Source: Duganella sacchari (GTDB lineage Bacteria; Pseudomonadota; Gammaproteobacteria; Burkholderiales; Burkholderiaceae_D). Taken from it: 64,000 nt of DNA. Positions within the stretch are counted from its first letter, which is position 1; each line of letters opens with the position of its first letter. Shown here piece by piece: positions 38,215 to 49,018 of this stretch. Both the position numbers and the translations under genes were made by a program. The stretch covers positions 124,001-188,000 of the forward strand of contig NZ_FRCX01000003.1 of NCBI RefSeq assembly GCF_900143065.1, read 5' to 3'. The notes beneath the pieces are model-generated. The model saw only the letters and a list, made by a program, of their open reading frames with translations, was not told the origin of the DNA and did no database searches.

Positions 38215-39090
38215 TTAAACCGCTGCCGCACCGGCGACGATTTCGGAGAGTTCTTTGGTAATCGCAGCTTGGCGGGTTTTGTTGTAGATCAGTTTCAGTT
38301 CGCCGATCACACTACCTGCGTTGTCGCTTGCCGCCTTCATCGCCACCATCCGCGCCGATTGCTCGGACGCCAGGTTTTCCGCTACCGACTGGTACACCAG
38401 CGCTTCTACATAGCGCTCCAGCAGTTCATCGATCACGGTGGCTGCGTCTGGCTCGTAAATGTAATCCCAGTTGTGATTACCTTCGTCAGCCTGCTTCTTC
38501 GCAGCTGGCAGTGGCAGCAGTTGTTCAACCACTGGCTCCTGCTTCATCGTGTTAATGAACTTGGTGTAGCACAGGTAAACCGCATCGACTTCGCCGTTCT
38601 GGAACTTTTCCAGCATCACTTTGACGGGGCCAATCAGTTTTTCCAGGTGCGGGGTGTCGCCGATCTGGGTTACTTGCGCAACCACCGGCACGCCAACGCG
38701 ATTCAGGAAACCCAAACCTTTATTACCAATCGCCACTGCAGCAATCTTGTTGCCAGCGGCTTCCAGCTCACGCGTTTTATTCGTCACCAGACGCAGCACG
38801 TTGGTGTTCATACCGCCGCACAGACCCTTGTCGGTCGTGACCACGATAAAACCAACTGCTTTTGCCGATTCCTTGGCTTCATCAGCCAGGAAGGCGTGCG
38901 TATATTCTGGATTTGCGTTAGCCAGATTAGCAGCGATATTACGAATCTTCTCACTGTAGGGACGGGCGGCGCGCATGCGATCTTGCGCTTTGCGCATTTT
39001 CGATGCGGCGACCATTTCCATCGCCTTGGTGATCTTTTTCGTATTTTCTACGCTTTTGATCTTGCCACGTATCTCTTTGCCTACTGCCAT
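38215..39090 (-). CDS. atpG: F1 ATP synthase subunit gamma
   Basis: A 291-residue rotor subunit. The N-terminal helix ([20 protein letters not shown]) and C-terminal helix ([28 protein letters not shown]) of the coiled coil are conserved, with the middle DKGLCGGMN segment also typical. It turns inside the alpha3-beta3 head and couples it to the c-ring. Confidence 0.97.
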   Translation of the reverse strand: MAVGKEIRGKIKSVENTKKITKAMEMVAASKMRKAQDRMRAARPYSEKIRNIAANLANANPEYTHAFLADEAKESAKAVGFIVVTTDKGLCGGMNTNVLRLVTNKTRELEAAGNKIAAVAIGNKGLGFLNRVGVPVVAQVTQIGDTPHLEKLIGPVKVMLEKFQNGEVDAVYLCYTKFINTMKQEPVVEQLLPLPAAKKQADEGNHNWDYIYEPDAATVIDELLERYVEALVYQSVAENLASEQSARMVAMKAASDNAGSVIGELKLIYNKTRQAAITKELSEIVAGAAAV

Positions 39091-39151
39091 GAGTCCTTAC
39101 TCCTTCTGCGCTGAAGGCGACCCAGGGTAATCCCCGGGTCGCCAAGCTAAC

Positions 39152-40693
39152 TTAAAATGCGCCGGATTTCTTGAAGTCGGCGATGGCAGCGGACAGGGCG
39201 GCTTCGCCGTCTTTGTCCAGTTGCTTCGACGATTCAATCTTCGACAGCAGGTCAGCTTGTTTGGTCTTCAGGTACGCATGCAGGCCGGCTTCGAACGACA
39301 GTACTTTCTTGACTTCGACGTCGTCCAGGTAGCCCTTGTTCACTGCGAACAGCGAAGCGGCCATCAGGGAAATCGACAGTGGCGAGTACTGCTTCTGTTT
39401 CAGCAGTTCGGTCACGCGGGCACCGCGGTCCAGCTGCTTACGGGTCGATTCGTCCAGGTCCGAAGCGAACTGCGCGAACGCAGCCAGTTCACGGTACTGG
39501 GCCAAGTCGGTACGGATACCGCCCGACAGGTTTTTGATGACCTTGGTCTGCGCTGCACCACCCACGCGCGATACCGAGATACCCGCGTTAATTGCAGGAC
39601 GTACGCCGGCGTTGAACAGCGAGGTTTCCAGGAAGATCTGGCCGTCGGTAATCGAAATCACGTTGGTTGGTACGAACGCCGAAACGTCGCCAGCCTGGGT
39701 TTCAATGATCGGCAGCGCGGTCAGCGAACCGGTCTTGCCGGTCACAGCGCCGTTGGTGAAGGCCGACACGTAGTCAGCGTTCACGCGCGCTGCACGTTCC
39801 AGCAGACGCGAGTGCAGGTAGAACACGTCGCCTGGGTAAGCTTCGCGGCCTGGTGGACGGCGCAGCAGCAGCGAGATCTGACGGTAAGCAACAGCTTGCT
39901 TCGACAGGTCATCGTAGACGATCAGCGCATCTTCACCGCGGTCACGGAAGTATTCGCCCATGGTGCAGCCCGAGTAGGCCGAAATGTACTGCATGGCAGC
40001 CGATTCCGATGCCGAGGCGGCCACCACAATGGTGTACTCCAGCGCGCCGTGCTCTTCCAGCGAGCGCACGATGTTCTTGATGGTCGAGGCTTTTTGGCCG
40101 ATGGCAACGTAGATACACGTCATGCCTTGGCCTTTTTGGTTGATGATCGCATCAACCGCAACTGCCGACTTACCGGTTTGACGGTCGCCAATGATCAGCT
40201 CACGCTGGCCACGGCCAATGGGTACCATCGCATCGATCGATTTCAGGCCGGTCTGCATTGGCTGCGAGACGGACTCACGGGCGATCACGCCTGGCGCGAT
40301 CTTTTCGATCGGCGAGGTCAGCTTGGCGTCAATCGCGCCTTTGCCGTCGATCGGCTGGCCCAGTGCGTTGACCACACGGCCACGCAGTTCCGGACCGACT
40401 GGCACTTCCAGAATACGGCCGGTGGTTTTCACCGTGTCGCCTTCGGAGATGTGCTCGTAAGCACCCAGAATCACGGCGCCAACGGAGTCACGCTCCAGGT
40501 TCATCGCCAGACCAAAGGTGTTACCTGGGAATTCCAACATCTCGCCCTGCATCACGTCCGACAGACCGTGAATGCGGACGATACCGTCAGCAACGGAAAT
40601 CACCGTGCCTTGGTTACGTACTTCAGCGCCACCATCAAGGCCTTCGATACGGCTCTTGATCAGCTCGCTGATTTCAGATGGGTTGAGTTGCAT
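39152..40693 (-). CDS. atpA: F1 ATP synthase subunit alpha
   Basis: A 513-residue regulatory/noncatalytic nucleotide-binding subunit. The P-loop is [15 protein letters not shown] (about 170-184) and the arginine-finger region is [17 protein letters not shown]. The length is standard. It follows atpH by 75 bases. Confidence 0.98.
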   Translation of the reverse strand: MQLNPSEISELIKSRIEGLDGGAEVRNQGTVISVADGIVRIHGLSDVMQGEMLEFPGNTFGLAMNLERDSVGAVILGAYEHISEGDTVKTTGRILEVPVGPELRGRVVNALGQPIDGKGAIDAKLTSPIEKIAPGVIARESVSQPMQTGLKSIDAMVPIGRGQRELIIGDRQTGKSAVAVDAIINQKGQGMTCIYVAIGQKASTIKNIVRSLEEHGALEYTIVVAASASESAAMQYISAYSGCTMGEYFRDRGEDALIVYDDLSKQAVAYRQISLLLRRPPGREAYPGDVFYLHSRLLERAARVNADYVSAFTNGAVTGKTGSLTALPIIETQAGDVSAFVPTNVISITDGQIFLETSLFNAGVRPAINAGISVSRVGGAAQTKVIKNLSGGIRTDLAQYRELAAFAQFASDLDESTRKQLDRGARVTELLKQKQYSPLSISLMAASLFAVNKGYLDDVEVKKVLSFEAGLHAYLKTKQADLLSKIESSKQLDKDGEAALSAAIADFKKSGAF

Positions 40694-40768
40694 ACTAACT
40701 CCTAAAAGTGTTTCTCTCAGCTTGCGCGAGATGAAGAATCTGTTCTAAGCCGGTGGCCGAGTGGGAAC

Positions 40769-41314
40769 TCAGGCTACCAGTGCAACACGCATTTGCTGCA
40801 GCTTGGCGCGCACCGAAGTGTCCAGCACTTCGTCGCCGACCACCACGCGCACACCACCGATCAGGGCTGGGTCCACGGTTACGACCGGGTTCAGCTTGCG
40901 GCTGAATTTCTTTTCCAGCGTAGCGATCAGCGTGCTCACTTGCGCAGCGTCGAGCTCAAAGGCGCTGGTGATTTCCGCGTCTGCCGCACCTTCCGCAGCG
41001 TTTTTCAACGCCAGGAACTGCGCGCCGATTTCCGGCAGCAGACTGATACGGCCATTTTCCACCAGCATGGTCAGGAAGTTATTGGCTTCCGTGCTGACCG
41101 GGGTTTTCACCAGGGCCTTGAAGGCGGCGACGATATCGCTGGCCGACGCTTTCGGGTTGCGGGCAAATGCTTGCACCTCGGGGTGGGCACCGATCTGGAC
41201 CAGTTCGGCCACCAGTTCGGACCACGCCGCGAGGTTGAACGATTCCTTACCTGCTTGGGCTACGCGGAACAAAGCTTCCGCGTAGGGACGGGCGACGGTT
41301 GCGTTTTCTGCCAT
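40769..41314 (-). CDS. atpH: F1 ATP synthase subunit delta
   Basis: A 181-residue delta (OSCP-like) subunit. N-terminal helices begin [15 protein letters not shown], and the C-terminal domain has the conserved [26 protein letters not shown]. It ties the peripheral stalk (b dimer) to the top of F1. It begins two bases after the atpF stop. Confidence 0.96.
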   Translation of the reverse strand: MAENATVARPYAEALFRVAQAGKESFNLAAWSELVAELVQIGAHPEVQAFARNPKASASDIVAAFKALVKTPVSTEANNFLTMLVENGRISLLPEIGAQFLALKNAAEGAADAEITSAFELDAAQVSTLIATLEKKFSRKLNPVVTVDPALIGGVRVVVGDEVLDTSVRAKLQQMRVALVA

Positions 41315-41316
41315 GA

Positions 41317-41787
41317 TTACAGCTCGACAGCCAGGCGCGACAACAGATCGGCGTGGGCCGAGGCGTTGACTTCGCGCTTGAGGATTTGCTCGGCGCCCTT
41401 CACAGCCAGGTCAGCCACCTGAGCGCGCAGCGCTTCACGCGCCTTGGCCAGTTGCTGCTCGGCTTCGGCTTTAGCTTGCGCAATGATGCGGTCCGCTTCA
41501 GCTTGTGCATTCGCTTTGATTTCTTCGGCGACCAGTTGCGCGCGCTTTTCAGCGTCAGCAACACGTTGCGAAGCTTCTTCGCGTGCACCGGCCAGTGCTT
41601 CGCTGGCGCGCTTTTCAGCGACAACCATTGCTTGCTGGCCCTGGTCGGCCGCAGCCAGACCATCAGCGATACGCTTGGCACGCTCATCCAACGCTGCGTT
41701 CAGCGATGGAAATACGAACTTCATCGACACCCAGACCAGCACCGCGAAGGTGATCATCTGACCGATGAGAGACATATTGATGTCCAT
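41317..41787 (-). CDS. atpF: F0 ATP synthase subunit b
   Basis: A 156-residue subunit with one N-terminal membrane helix ([21 protein letters not shown]) and a long charged coiled coil rich in Ala, Glu, Lys and Gln. Two copies form the peripheral stalk. It follows atpE by 42 bases. Confidence 0.96.
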   Translation of the reverse strand: MDINMSLIGQMITFAVLVWVSMKFVFPSLNAALDERAKRIADGLAAADQGQQAMVVAEKRASEALAGAREEASQRVADAEKRAQLVAEEIKANAQAEADRIIAQAKAEAEQQLAKAREALRAQVADLAVKGAEQILKREVNASAHADLLSRLAVEL

Positions 41788-41829
41788 ACCTTTGCTCCTA
41801 ACTAAAAGTTTCTCCTAGGGTGGAGCAAA

Positions 41830-42126
<297 letters not shown>

Positions 42127-42169
42127 TTAAAAAAGACTACAGATACTAAAAAGTTAAAACGAAAGTTGC

Positions 42170-42985
<816 letters not shown>

Positions 42986-43351
42986 TTAAATTGCGAGCAA
43001 TGCCAACCAATACGCCATAGTTGCCACCGCGAAACCCAAGATCAGCCATAACCATGAGGCCGACTGAAACAACGCTAGTGCCAACGCAAACAGCACTACC
43101 GTGATAAATATCTTTGTCACTTCTGCCCGCACATGCGCGCGAAAAGCTTGTTTGGCGTCATTTGTTCCGCGCGCAACAATCATCGCGTACATCAGGCTCC
43201 CGATGACTGCGATTGCTCCGCCATAAGCGGCCGACCAAGCTTTGAGTACTCCACCCAAGTTCCAGGTGAGCAAGGCGAATCCAGTAGCGATGGCGAACTG
43301 GAGGGCGACAATGCGGAACACCGGTTGCGAGATGCTCGTGGAATTACTCAC
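42986..43351 (-). CDS. atpI: ATP synthase subunit I
   Basis: A 121-residue AtpI/UncI protein with four membrane helices. GTG at 43351 is the start: AAGGAG lies eight bases upstream, while the longer open frame to an upstream ATG lacks a site. The family helps c-ring assembly and is usually the first gene of the atp operon, as here. The conserved AAYGGAIAVIGSLMYA helix is present. Confidence 0.9.
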   Translation of the reverse strand: MSNSTSISQPVFRIVALQFAIATGFALLTWNLGGVLKAWSAAYGGAIAVIGSLMYAMIVARGTNDAKQAFRAHVRAEVTKIFITVVLFALALALFQSASWLWLILGFAVATMAYWLALLAI

Positions 43352-43394
43352 TACCGAGCTCCTTAAAAACCGATTAAACCCCAAAAGACGCGTG

Positions 43395-43424
43395 ATTATA
43401 TGTGTCTTTCATGTATCACGTCAA
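43395..43424 (-). promoter_or_regulatory. Sigma70 promoter of the ATP synthase operon
   Basis: On the minus strand TTGACG (43424-43419) and a perfect TATAAT (43400-43395) are 18 bases apart. Transcription should start near 43388 and give a leader of about 37 bases before the atpI GTG. It is the best promoter match seen in the window. Confidence 0.85.
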
Positions 43425-43529
43425 ACATGCTGCACCGCAGCAGAGCATTTAGTGCACGAATGAGACGCTTTTAGAAACATTTCCTGCGTGGTTGCACCAA
43501 GTTGGAACCAGTTAGACGTTTACCCCAAT

Positions 43530-43617
43530 CCGGGGTCAGGTCCGTCATTTCTACACAAGCTCGACCGTAGCGGACATAACAGCTCAGTTCGTGTAGAAAT
43601 GACGGACCTGACCCCGG
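43530..43617. repeat. Perfect 27-bp inverted repeat (REP/MITE-like hairpin)
   Basis: Arms at 43530-43556 and 43591-43617 are exact reverse complements. They begin CCGGGGTCAGGTCC and end TTTCTACAC, with a 34-base loop. The terminal GGGGTCAGG / CCTGACCCC motif resembles repeats linked to RAYT (REP-associated tyrosine) transposases in proteobacteria. It lies 13 bases beyond the parB stop and 106 bases upstream of the atp promoter. It may also stop parB transcripts, although no T-run follows. Confidence 0.85.
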
Positions 43618-43629
43618 AGGGGGGAAAAA

Positions 43630-44499
43630 TTAGGTGCGCAGGCGGGCGAGCACGCCTTCGAGGATGTCGAGGTCGGCGAAGTCGATAATCATTTGACCAC
43701 GGCCTTTGCTGCTCATCTTGAACACCACTGGCGTGGCCAGGGTGTCGGACAGCTCTTCTTCCAGCCGGACGATGTCGCCGGACTTTTCTTTGGCGCGCGC
43801 TTCTTTCGGCGACGCTTTCAGTTCTTCCAGCGTTTTAGTCACCAGTTTCTCGGTTTCGCGTACCGATAGCCTTTTGGCAATCACCATATTGGCGAGGTTG
43901 ATCTGGGTTGCCGCGTCTACCGCCAGCAGCGCGCGCGCGTGGCCCATGTCGATATCACCCGCCATCAACATGGTTTGTACCGGACTGGCCAGATTCATCA
44001 GGCGCAACAGGTTCGACACGGCGCTGCGCGAACGGCCGACCGCCGTGGCCGCCTGCTCGTGCGTAAAGCTGAAGTCGGTAATCAGGCGATGGATGCCCTG
44101 CGCTTCTTCCAGCGGATTCAGGTCCTCGCGCTGCATGTTCTCGATCAGCGCCATCGCGGCGGCGGCCTGGTCGTCGACATCGCGCACCAAAACAGGGAGC
44201 ATTTCCAGGCCAGCCAGTTGCGCAGCGCGGAAGCGGCGTTCACCTGCAATGATTTCATACTTGTCCTTGCCGATCGGACGCACCAGGATCGGCTGCATGA
44301 TCCCCTGGGTCTTGATCGACGCGGCCAGTTCCTGCAGACCGCCCTCGTCCATGCGCGTCCGCGGCTGGTACTTGCCGGCCTGCATTTGCGTCACGTTGAG
44401 TTCGGACGGCGTGTTGGCGTCCGCCGTGGTGATGTCGCCGTCGCCGCCCAGCAGCGCGTCCAGGCCGCGACCCAGGCCTTTGAGTTTTTTGGTTGCCAT
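43630..44499 (-). CDS. parB: Chromosome-partitioning protein ParB (Spo0J)
   Basis: A 289-residue ParB. The CTP-binding domain includes PILVRPIGKDKYEIIAGERRFRAAQ with the GERR motif, and the central helix-turn-helix is QAATAVGRSRSAVSNLLRLM. The C-terminus gives the dimer domain. It binds parS, spreads along DNA as a CTP-dependent clamp and works with ParA in origin segregation. Two parS matches are found at 48043-48127. It begins 9 bases after the parA stop. Confidence 0.96.
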   Translation of the reverse strand: MATKKLKGLGRGLDALLGGDGDITTADANTPSELNVTQMQAGKYQPRTRMDEGGLQELAASIKTQGIMQPILVRPIGKDKYEIIAGERRFRAAQLAGLEMLPVLVRDVDDQAAAAMALIENMQREDLNPLEEAQGIHRLITDFSFTHEQAATAVGRSRSAVSNLLRLMNLASPVQTMLMAGDIDMGHARALLAVDAATQINLANMVIAKRLSVRETEKLVTKTLEELKASPKEARAKEKSGDIVRLEEELSDTLATPVVFKMSSKGRGQMIIDFADLDILEGVLARLRT

Positions 44500-44508
44500 G
44501 TGCTTGCC

Positions 44509-45279
44509 TTACATTTTCTTGATGCGCTTGACCATCTCGGCGCCGAAGGCGATGTACGCCTGCGCGCCCTTGGAGCTCGGATCAAACGTGACGCCCGGCA
44601 CGCCATACGACGGCGCTTCCGCCAGACGCACGTTGCGCGGGATGATGGTCTTGAAGACTTTGTCGCCGAAGTGCTGCTCCAGCTGGGCCGATACCTGTTG
44701 CGACAGCGTCATGCGCGGATCGAACATCACGCGCAGCAGGCCGATGATCTTCAGGTCCGGGTTCAGATTGGCGTGCACCTTCTTGATGGTGTTGACCAGA
44801 TCGGACAGCCCTTCCAGCGCGTAGTACTCGCACTGCATTGGAATGATCACGCCGTGCGCGGCGCACAGGCCGTTCAGCGTCAGCATCGACAGTGCCGGCG
44901 GGCAGTCGATCAGGATGAAGTCGTACTCTTTGTCCACCAGCGCCAGTGCATCCTTCAGACGGCGCTCGCGGTTGTCCAGTTCCACCATCTCGACTTCGGC
45001 GCCAGCCAGCTCGCGGTTGGATGGCAGCACATCGAAGTGGCCTGGCTCGGAACGCTGGCGCGCCGTTGCCACATCCGCCGTGCCCAGCATGACCTCATAG
45101 GTCGATGCTTTCAGTCCTGCCTTGTTGATGCCAGCGCCCATGGTGGCATTGCCCTGCGGGTCCAGGTCGACCAGCAGTACGCGCTGGTCCAGTTTTGCCA
45201 GACCGGCAGCCAGGTTAACTGTGGTGGTAGTTTTACCTACGCCGCCTTTTTGATTTGCTACGCAAAAAATTTTTGCCAT
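44509..45279 (-). CDS. parA: Chromosome-partitioning ATPase ParA (Soj)
   Basis: A 256-residue deviant-Walker ATPase. KGGVGKTTTTVNLAAGLA is the Walker A with the signature Lys, LVDLDPQGNATMG is A', and FILIDCPPALSML is Walker B. It drives separation of ParB-bound origins. It belongs to the mnmG-rsmG-parA-parB row and starts 29 bases after the 9-bp repeat array. Confidence 0.96.
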   Translation of the reverse strand: MAKIFCVANQKGGVGKTTTTVNLAAGLAKLDQRVLLVDLDPQGNATMGAGINKAGLKASTYEVMLGTADVATARQRSEPGHFDVLPSNRELAGAEVEMVELDNRERRLKDALALVDKEYDFILIDCPPALSMLTLNGLCAAHGVIIPMQCEYYALEGLSDLVNTIKKVHANLNPDLKIIGLLRVMFDPRMTLSQQVSAQLEQHFGDKVFKTIIPRNVRLAEAPSYGVPGVTFDPSSKGAQAYIAFGAEMVKRIKKM

Positions 45280-45308
45280 GTAATTCTTATGAGTGTTGTT
45301 GCTTTTGA

Positions 45309-45389
45309 TTTATACGGTATAAACGATATAAACGATTTATACTATTTATATGATATAAACCATTTATACCGTATAAACCGTTTATACTG
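45309..45389. repeat. Nine-unit 9-bp tandem array between rsmG and parA
   Basis: Nine consecutive 9-base units fill 45309-45389 without interruption. Each is either TTTATAC (one copy TTTATAT) or TATAAAC plus two variable bases, so the array mixes direct and inverted copies of one 7-mer. Its last unit holds the rsmG stop codon. Many units supply TATAAA or TATACT, close to -10 hexamers on either strand. The array ends 29 bases from the parA ATG. Confidence 0.93.
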
Positions 45390-46032
45390 TTTCTGCCTGA
45401 ATGAAAACCAGATGACGTTCCGCGTCCAGCCCCGGTACTGCCAAAGGCTCTAATTTCTGTACTTTCCATGGTGCTGGCAGCCGCTCCCGCTCCTCTGCTG
45501 GCGCCGTGCCTTTCAAGGCGATGTATTGTCCGCCCTCTGCCAGCAGGTGCCCTGACCAGTTGACGAAGTCCGACAGGTCCGCGAATGCCCTGGAGGTGAT
45601 GACATCGAATTTCGTCTTCACTTCCAGCTCCTGCACCTTCTTGGTGTACACCGTGACGTTGCTCAGCCCCAGCTCTGCCTTCACCTGGTTGAGGAAGGCA
45701 GTCTTCTTATGCACCGTGTCGATCATCGACACTTTCATGTCCGGACGGCTGATAGCCAGCACCATACCCGGCAGCCCGCCCCCTGCCCCCACGTCCAGCA
45801 CGTTTGTCGCATCCTTGAATGCGGACACGGCTGTCAGCGAGTCCAGCAGATGCAGCTTCACCATTTCCATGGGATCGCGCACCGAGGTCAGGTTGTACAC
45901 CGCATTCCATTTGTTCAGCAGGGCCAGGTAGTCCAGCAGCTGTTCTACCTGCATCTCGTTCAATGCCAATTGCAGCTGATTGATACCTTGCTTCAAAACT
46001 TCCGCGACTGCGTTGCGGTCAAACACCTTCAT
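45382..46032 (-). CDS. rsmG: 16S rRNA (guanine527-N7)-methyltransferase
   Basis: A 216-residue RsmG/GidB. The SAM site is [18 protein letters not shown] (about 80-97), with a later [16 protein letters not shown]. It makes m7G527 in 16S rRNA. Its start overlaps the mnmG stop by four bases (ATGA), the standard coupling in this order. Its stop codon is formed by the 9-bp array. Confidence 0.96.
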   Translation of the reverse strand: MKVFDRNAVAEVLKQGINQLQLALNEMQVEQLLDYLALLNKWNAVYNLTSVRDPMEMVKLHLLDSLTAVSAFKDATNVLDVGAGGGLPGMVLAISRPDMKVSMIDTVHKKTAFLNQVKAELGLSNVTVYTKKVQELEVKTKFDVITSRAFADLSDFVNWSGHLLAEGGQYIALKGTAPAEERERLPAPWKVQKLEPLAVPGLDAERHLVFIQAETV

Positions 46033-47954
46033 GCTGCCTCATCTTTCTGTACGAATCCACCGAAACCGGCCTTTTTCAGGTGCACCAGCAGCAGCGAAAT
46101 CGCCGCTGGCGTGACGCCCGAAATACGCGATGCCTGGCCCAGCGTTTCAGGACGCTGCGCGTGCAACTTCTGACGCACTTCCACCGACAGCGCGGTGATG
46201 TCCAGATAGTTGTAGTTCTCCGGCAGTTTCAGGTTTTCGTAGTGCTCGTGGCGCTCCACTTCGCGCGTCTGGCGGTCGATATAGCCCGAATATTTGAGCT
46301 GGATTTCGATTTGTTCCTTCACCGCTGGGTCAGTCTCGCCAGGGCCGGCCAGCTCGCGGCCATCTGCACCTTTCAGCGTCATGAGCTTGTCGTACTCGAC
46401 ACCTGGACGGCGCAGCAGATCGGCCAGCGAATACTCGCGCTCAATCGCCTGGCCAATCACACGCTCGGATTCAGCCGCTTCCAGGATGCGTGGATGCACC
46501 CACGTGGAACGCAGGCGCTCCAGCTCCTTCGCCACGGACTCGCGCTTGCGGTCGAAGGCTTCCCACTGCGCGTCGCCAATCACGCCCAGCTTGCGGCCGA
46601 TTTCGGTCAGACGCATATCGGCATTGTCTTCGCGCAGGCTCAGACGGTACTCGGCGCGGCTGGTGAACATGCGGTATGGCTCCATCACGCCCTGCGTGAC
46701 GAGGTCATCCACCATCACGCCCAGATACGCTTCCGAACGCGCTGGCGTCCAGGCTTCCTTACCCTGGGTTTGCAGCGCGGCGTTGACGCCGGCCAGCAGA
46801 CCTTGTGCCGCCGCTTCTTCGTAACCGGTGGTGCCATTGATCTGGCCAGCAAAGAACAGACCGTTGATGGCCTTGGTTTCGAGCGAGGCCTTGAGGCCGC
46901 GCGGGTCGAAATAATCGTATTCAATGGCGTAGCCAGGACGCAGGATGTGGGCGTTTTCCAGGCCTTTCATCGACCGCACCAGCGCGATCTGGACGTCGAA
47001 TGGCAGGCTGGTGGAGATGCCGTTTGGATAGAATTCGTGGGTCGTCAGGCCCTCCGGCTCCAGGAAAATCTGGTGCGATTCCTTGGACGAGAAGCGGTGA
47101 ATCTTGTCCTCGATCGATGGGCAATAGCGCGGGCCGACGCCTTCGATCACGCCGGTGTACATCGGGCTACGGTCGAGGCCACCTCGGATAATGTCGTGGG
47201 TTTGCTGGTTGGTGTGGGTGATCCAGCATGGCATCTGCTCAGGGTGCATGGCCGTATTGCCCATCACCGAGAACACTGGCACCGGCTCCAGATCGCCCGG
47301 TTGCTCGGTCATTTGCGTGAAGTCAATGCTGCGGCCATCGATGCGTGGCGGCGTGCCGGTCTTGAGGCGGCCTTGCGGCAGCTTCAGTTCTTTCAGGCGC
47401 GCGGACAGCGAGACAGCTGGCGGATCACCGGCACGGCCACCCGAGTAGTTGTTCAGACCGACGTGGATTTTCCCGTCAAGGAAAGTACCGGCGGTCAGCA
47501 CCACCGCAGGCGCCAGGAACTTCAGGCCGATCTGGGTGACTGCGCCAACCACGCGGTCGCCCTCCACCATCAGGTCATCCACAGCCTGCTGGAACAGCCA
47601 CAGGTTGGGCTGGTTTTCCAGGCGCGAACGGATCGCGGCCTTGTACAGGATACGGTCGGCCTGGGCGCGGGTCGCGCGCACGGCAGGGCCTTTGGAGGAA
47701 TTCAGGATGCGGAACTGAATGCCGGATTCGTCGGTGGCGATCGCCATGGCGCCGCCCAGCGCATCGACTTCCTTGACCAGATGGCCTTTGCCGATACCGC
47801 CGATGGAGGGATTGCACGACATCTGCCCCAGCGTCTCAATGTTGTGAGTGAGCAGCAGGGTCTTCTGTCCCATGCGGGCAGAAGCGAGGGCAGCTTCGGT
47901 GCCGGCGTGACCACCGCCGACAACGATGACGTCGAATTTCGTAGGGAATAGCAT
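46029..47954 (-). CDS. mnmG: tRNA uridine-5-carboxymethylaminomethyl modification enzyme MnmG
   Basis: A 641-residue FAD protein (GidA). The dinucleotide fold is [20 protein letters not shown], and the family signature [17 protein letters not shown] follows; [13 protein letters not shown] and the C-terminal helical domain are also normal. With MnmE it installs the cmnm5 group on wobble U34 of several tRNAs. It heads the rsmG-parA-parB row. Confidence 0.97.
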   Translation of the reverse strand: MLFPTKFDVIVVGGGHAGTEAALASARMGQKTLLLTHNIETLGQMSCNPSIGGIGKGHLVKEVDALGGAMAIATDESGIQFRILNSSKGPAVRATRAQADRILYKAAIRSRLENQPNLWLFQQAVDDLMVEGDRVVGAVTQIGLKFLAPAVVLTAGTFLDGKIHVGLNNYSGGRAGDPPAVSLSARLKELKLPQGRLKTGTPPRIDGRSIDFTQMTEQPGDLEPVPVFSVMGNTAMHPEQMPCWITHTNQQTHDIIRGGLDRSPMYTGVIEGVGPRYCPSIEDKIHRFSSKESHQIFLEPEGLTTHEFYPNGISTSLPFDVQIALVRSMKGLENAHILRPGYAIEYDYFDPRGLKASLETKAINGLFFAGQINGTTGYEEAAAQGLLAGVNAALQTQGKEAWTPARSEAYLGVMVDDLVTQGVMEPYRMFTSRAEYRLSLREDNADMRLTEIGRKLGVIGDAQWEAFDRKRESVAKELERLRSTWVHPRILEAAESERVIGQAIEREYSLADLLRRPGVEYDKLMTLKGADGRELAGPGETDPAVKEQIEIQLKYSGYIDRQTREVERHEHYENLKLPENYNYLDITALSVEVRQKLHAQRPETLGQASRISGVTPAAISLLLVHLKKAGFGGFVQKDEAA

Positions 47955-47989
47955 GTGTGGAATAGTTAAAGCGAAGGGATCAAGGTCAA

Positions 47990-47995
47990 ATTATA
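47990..47995 (-). promoter_or_regulatory. Candidate -10 element for mnmG
   Basis: A perfect TATAAT on the minus strand lies about 36 bases before the mnmG ATG. No convincing -35 hexamer lies 16-18 bases above it, so it is listed as a -10 only. It lies between mnmG and the parS sites. Confidence 0.4.
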
Positions 47996-48042
47996 GAGTT
48001 TTTTTGGTGCTGCGACTTTTTTAGGCAAAAATATTCTTGTTT

Positions 48043-48058
48043 TGTTCCACGTGAAACA
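48043..48058. promoter_or_regulatory. parS site 1
   Basis: TGTTCCACGTGAAACA matches the bacterial parS 16-mer (TGTTTCACGTGAAACA) at 15 of 16 positions. It lies in the gap upstream of mnmG, 3.5 kb from parB. It is a ParB loading site by motif and context. Confidence 0.93.
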
Positions 48059-48062
48059 ATGC

Positions 48063-48087
48063 AAAAGGGACACCGAAGTGTCCCTTT
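48063..48087 (-). terminator. Terminator of the TSUP permease gene, between the two parS sites
   Basis: AAAGGGACAC and GTGTCCCTTT form a 10-pair stem. Read on the minus strand the loop is TTCG and the stem ends in TTTT. It lies 44 bases past the TSUP gene stop and shields the mnmG promoter region from upstream transcription. Confidence 0.85.
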
Positions 48088-48111
48088 AAAGTGCTTTTCG
48101 CTAGTCAATTT

Positions 48112-48127
48112 TGTTCCACGTGAAACA
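48112..48127. promoter_or_regulatory. parS site 2
   Basis: A second identical copy of TGTTCCACGTGAAACA lies 69 bases from site 1 in the same orientation. It ends three bases before the TSUP stop codon. Paired sites a few turns apart, next to the mnmG-parAB row, mark this as the centromere-like region. Confidence 0.93.
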
Positions 48128-48130
48128 GTA

Positions 48131-48895
48131 TCACCATCGCAACCATGCATCGTAGCCGGTCTTGACGATGAGCACGGACACCACCACCAGGAACAATTTC
48201 CGCACGAAGCCGCTGCCATGCTTCATCGCCATGCGCGAGCCGATCAGCGAACCGGCGATCTGGCACACGGCCATGGTCAGGCCCAGCTGCCAGATCAGGT
48301 GGCCGCTGTAGCCGAACCACACCAGTGCGGCAAAGTTGCACGCCACGTTGACCACCTTGGCTACCGCCGACGCGCCGAGGAAATCAAAGCCAAAGATGCG
48401 GACGAACAGGAACACCAGGAAGCTGCCCGTGCCTGGGCCGAAGAAGCCGTCATAGAAACCAATGCTGGCACCGGTCACCAGCGCCAGCGACTGCTCCCTG
48501 GCGCCCGAGTGGATGGGCGCATGCACGCTGCCGAAATCCTTCCTGGCAAAGGTGTAGATCGCCACCACCAACAGCACCAGCGGCAGGACGATCCGCATGA
48601 AGTCGGCCGATACCTTGGTCACGGTGTACGCACCAAGGAAGGCAAACACCAGCGCCGCCATGGCGGCCGGCGTGGCCACGGACCAGGCGATTGCCACACG
48701 GCGTGCATAGCTGACCGCCGCCACACTGGTGCCAAAGATGCTGGCCAGTTTGTTGGTGCCGATCAGCGTGGCCGGCGCCATGTTGGGGAAGACCGTGAAC
48801 ATGGTCGGCAGCTGTATCAGCCCGCCTCCCCCAACCACCGCGTCGACCAGACCCGCGCCAAACGCGGCGACACCTAACACCAGAAAATCCACCAT
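48131..48895 (-). CDS. TSUP (TauE/SafE) family membrane permease
   Basis: About 254 residues with eight or so hydrophobic helices. FGAGLVDAVVGGGGLIQLP near the start and a second inverted repeat with GFYDGFFGPGTGSFLVF are the two TSUP half-signatures. The family moves sulfite, sulfoacetate or related organosulfur anions; the substrate here is unknown. ATG 48895 fits the usual N-terminus; an in-frame ATG eight codons upstream is possible. Confidence 0.9.
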   Translation of the reverse strand: MVDFLVLGVAAFGAGLVDAVVGGGGLIQLPTMFTVFPNMAPATLIGTNKLASIFGTSVAAVSYARRVAIAWSVATPAAMAALVFAFLGAYTVTKVSADFMRIVLPLVLLVVAIYTFARKDFGSVHAPIHSGAREQSLALVTGASIGFYDGFFGPGTGSFLVFLFVRIFGFDFLGASAVAKVVNVACNFAALVWFGYSGHLIWQLGLTMAVCQIAGSLIGSRMAMKHGSGFVRKLFLVVVSVLIVKTGYDAWLRW

Positions 48896-49018
48896 GACCG
48901 CGACATCCCTTACGTGCAAAGGCTCTATTGTACGGAAGAAATCTCTGCGGCTTGATGCGTATGCGGCATGGCTTGGGGTAAGCTAAGCGCTGAAATCCAC
49001 CACTGAACGGATGCCGTC

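Noticed and set aside
45309..45389. CRISPR or iteron array
   Set aside because: Units are 9 bases without spacers, so it is not CRISPR. No plasmid-type replication gene is near, so iterons are unlikely.
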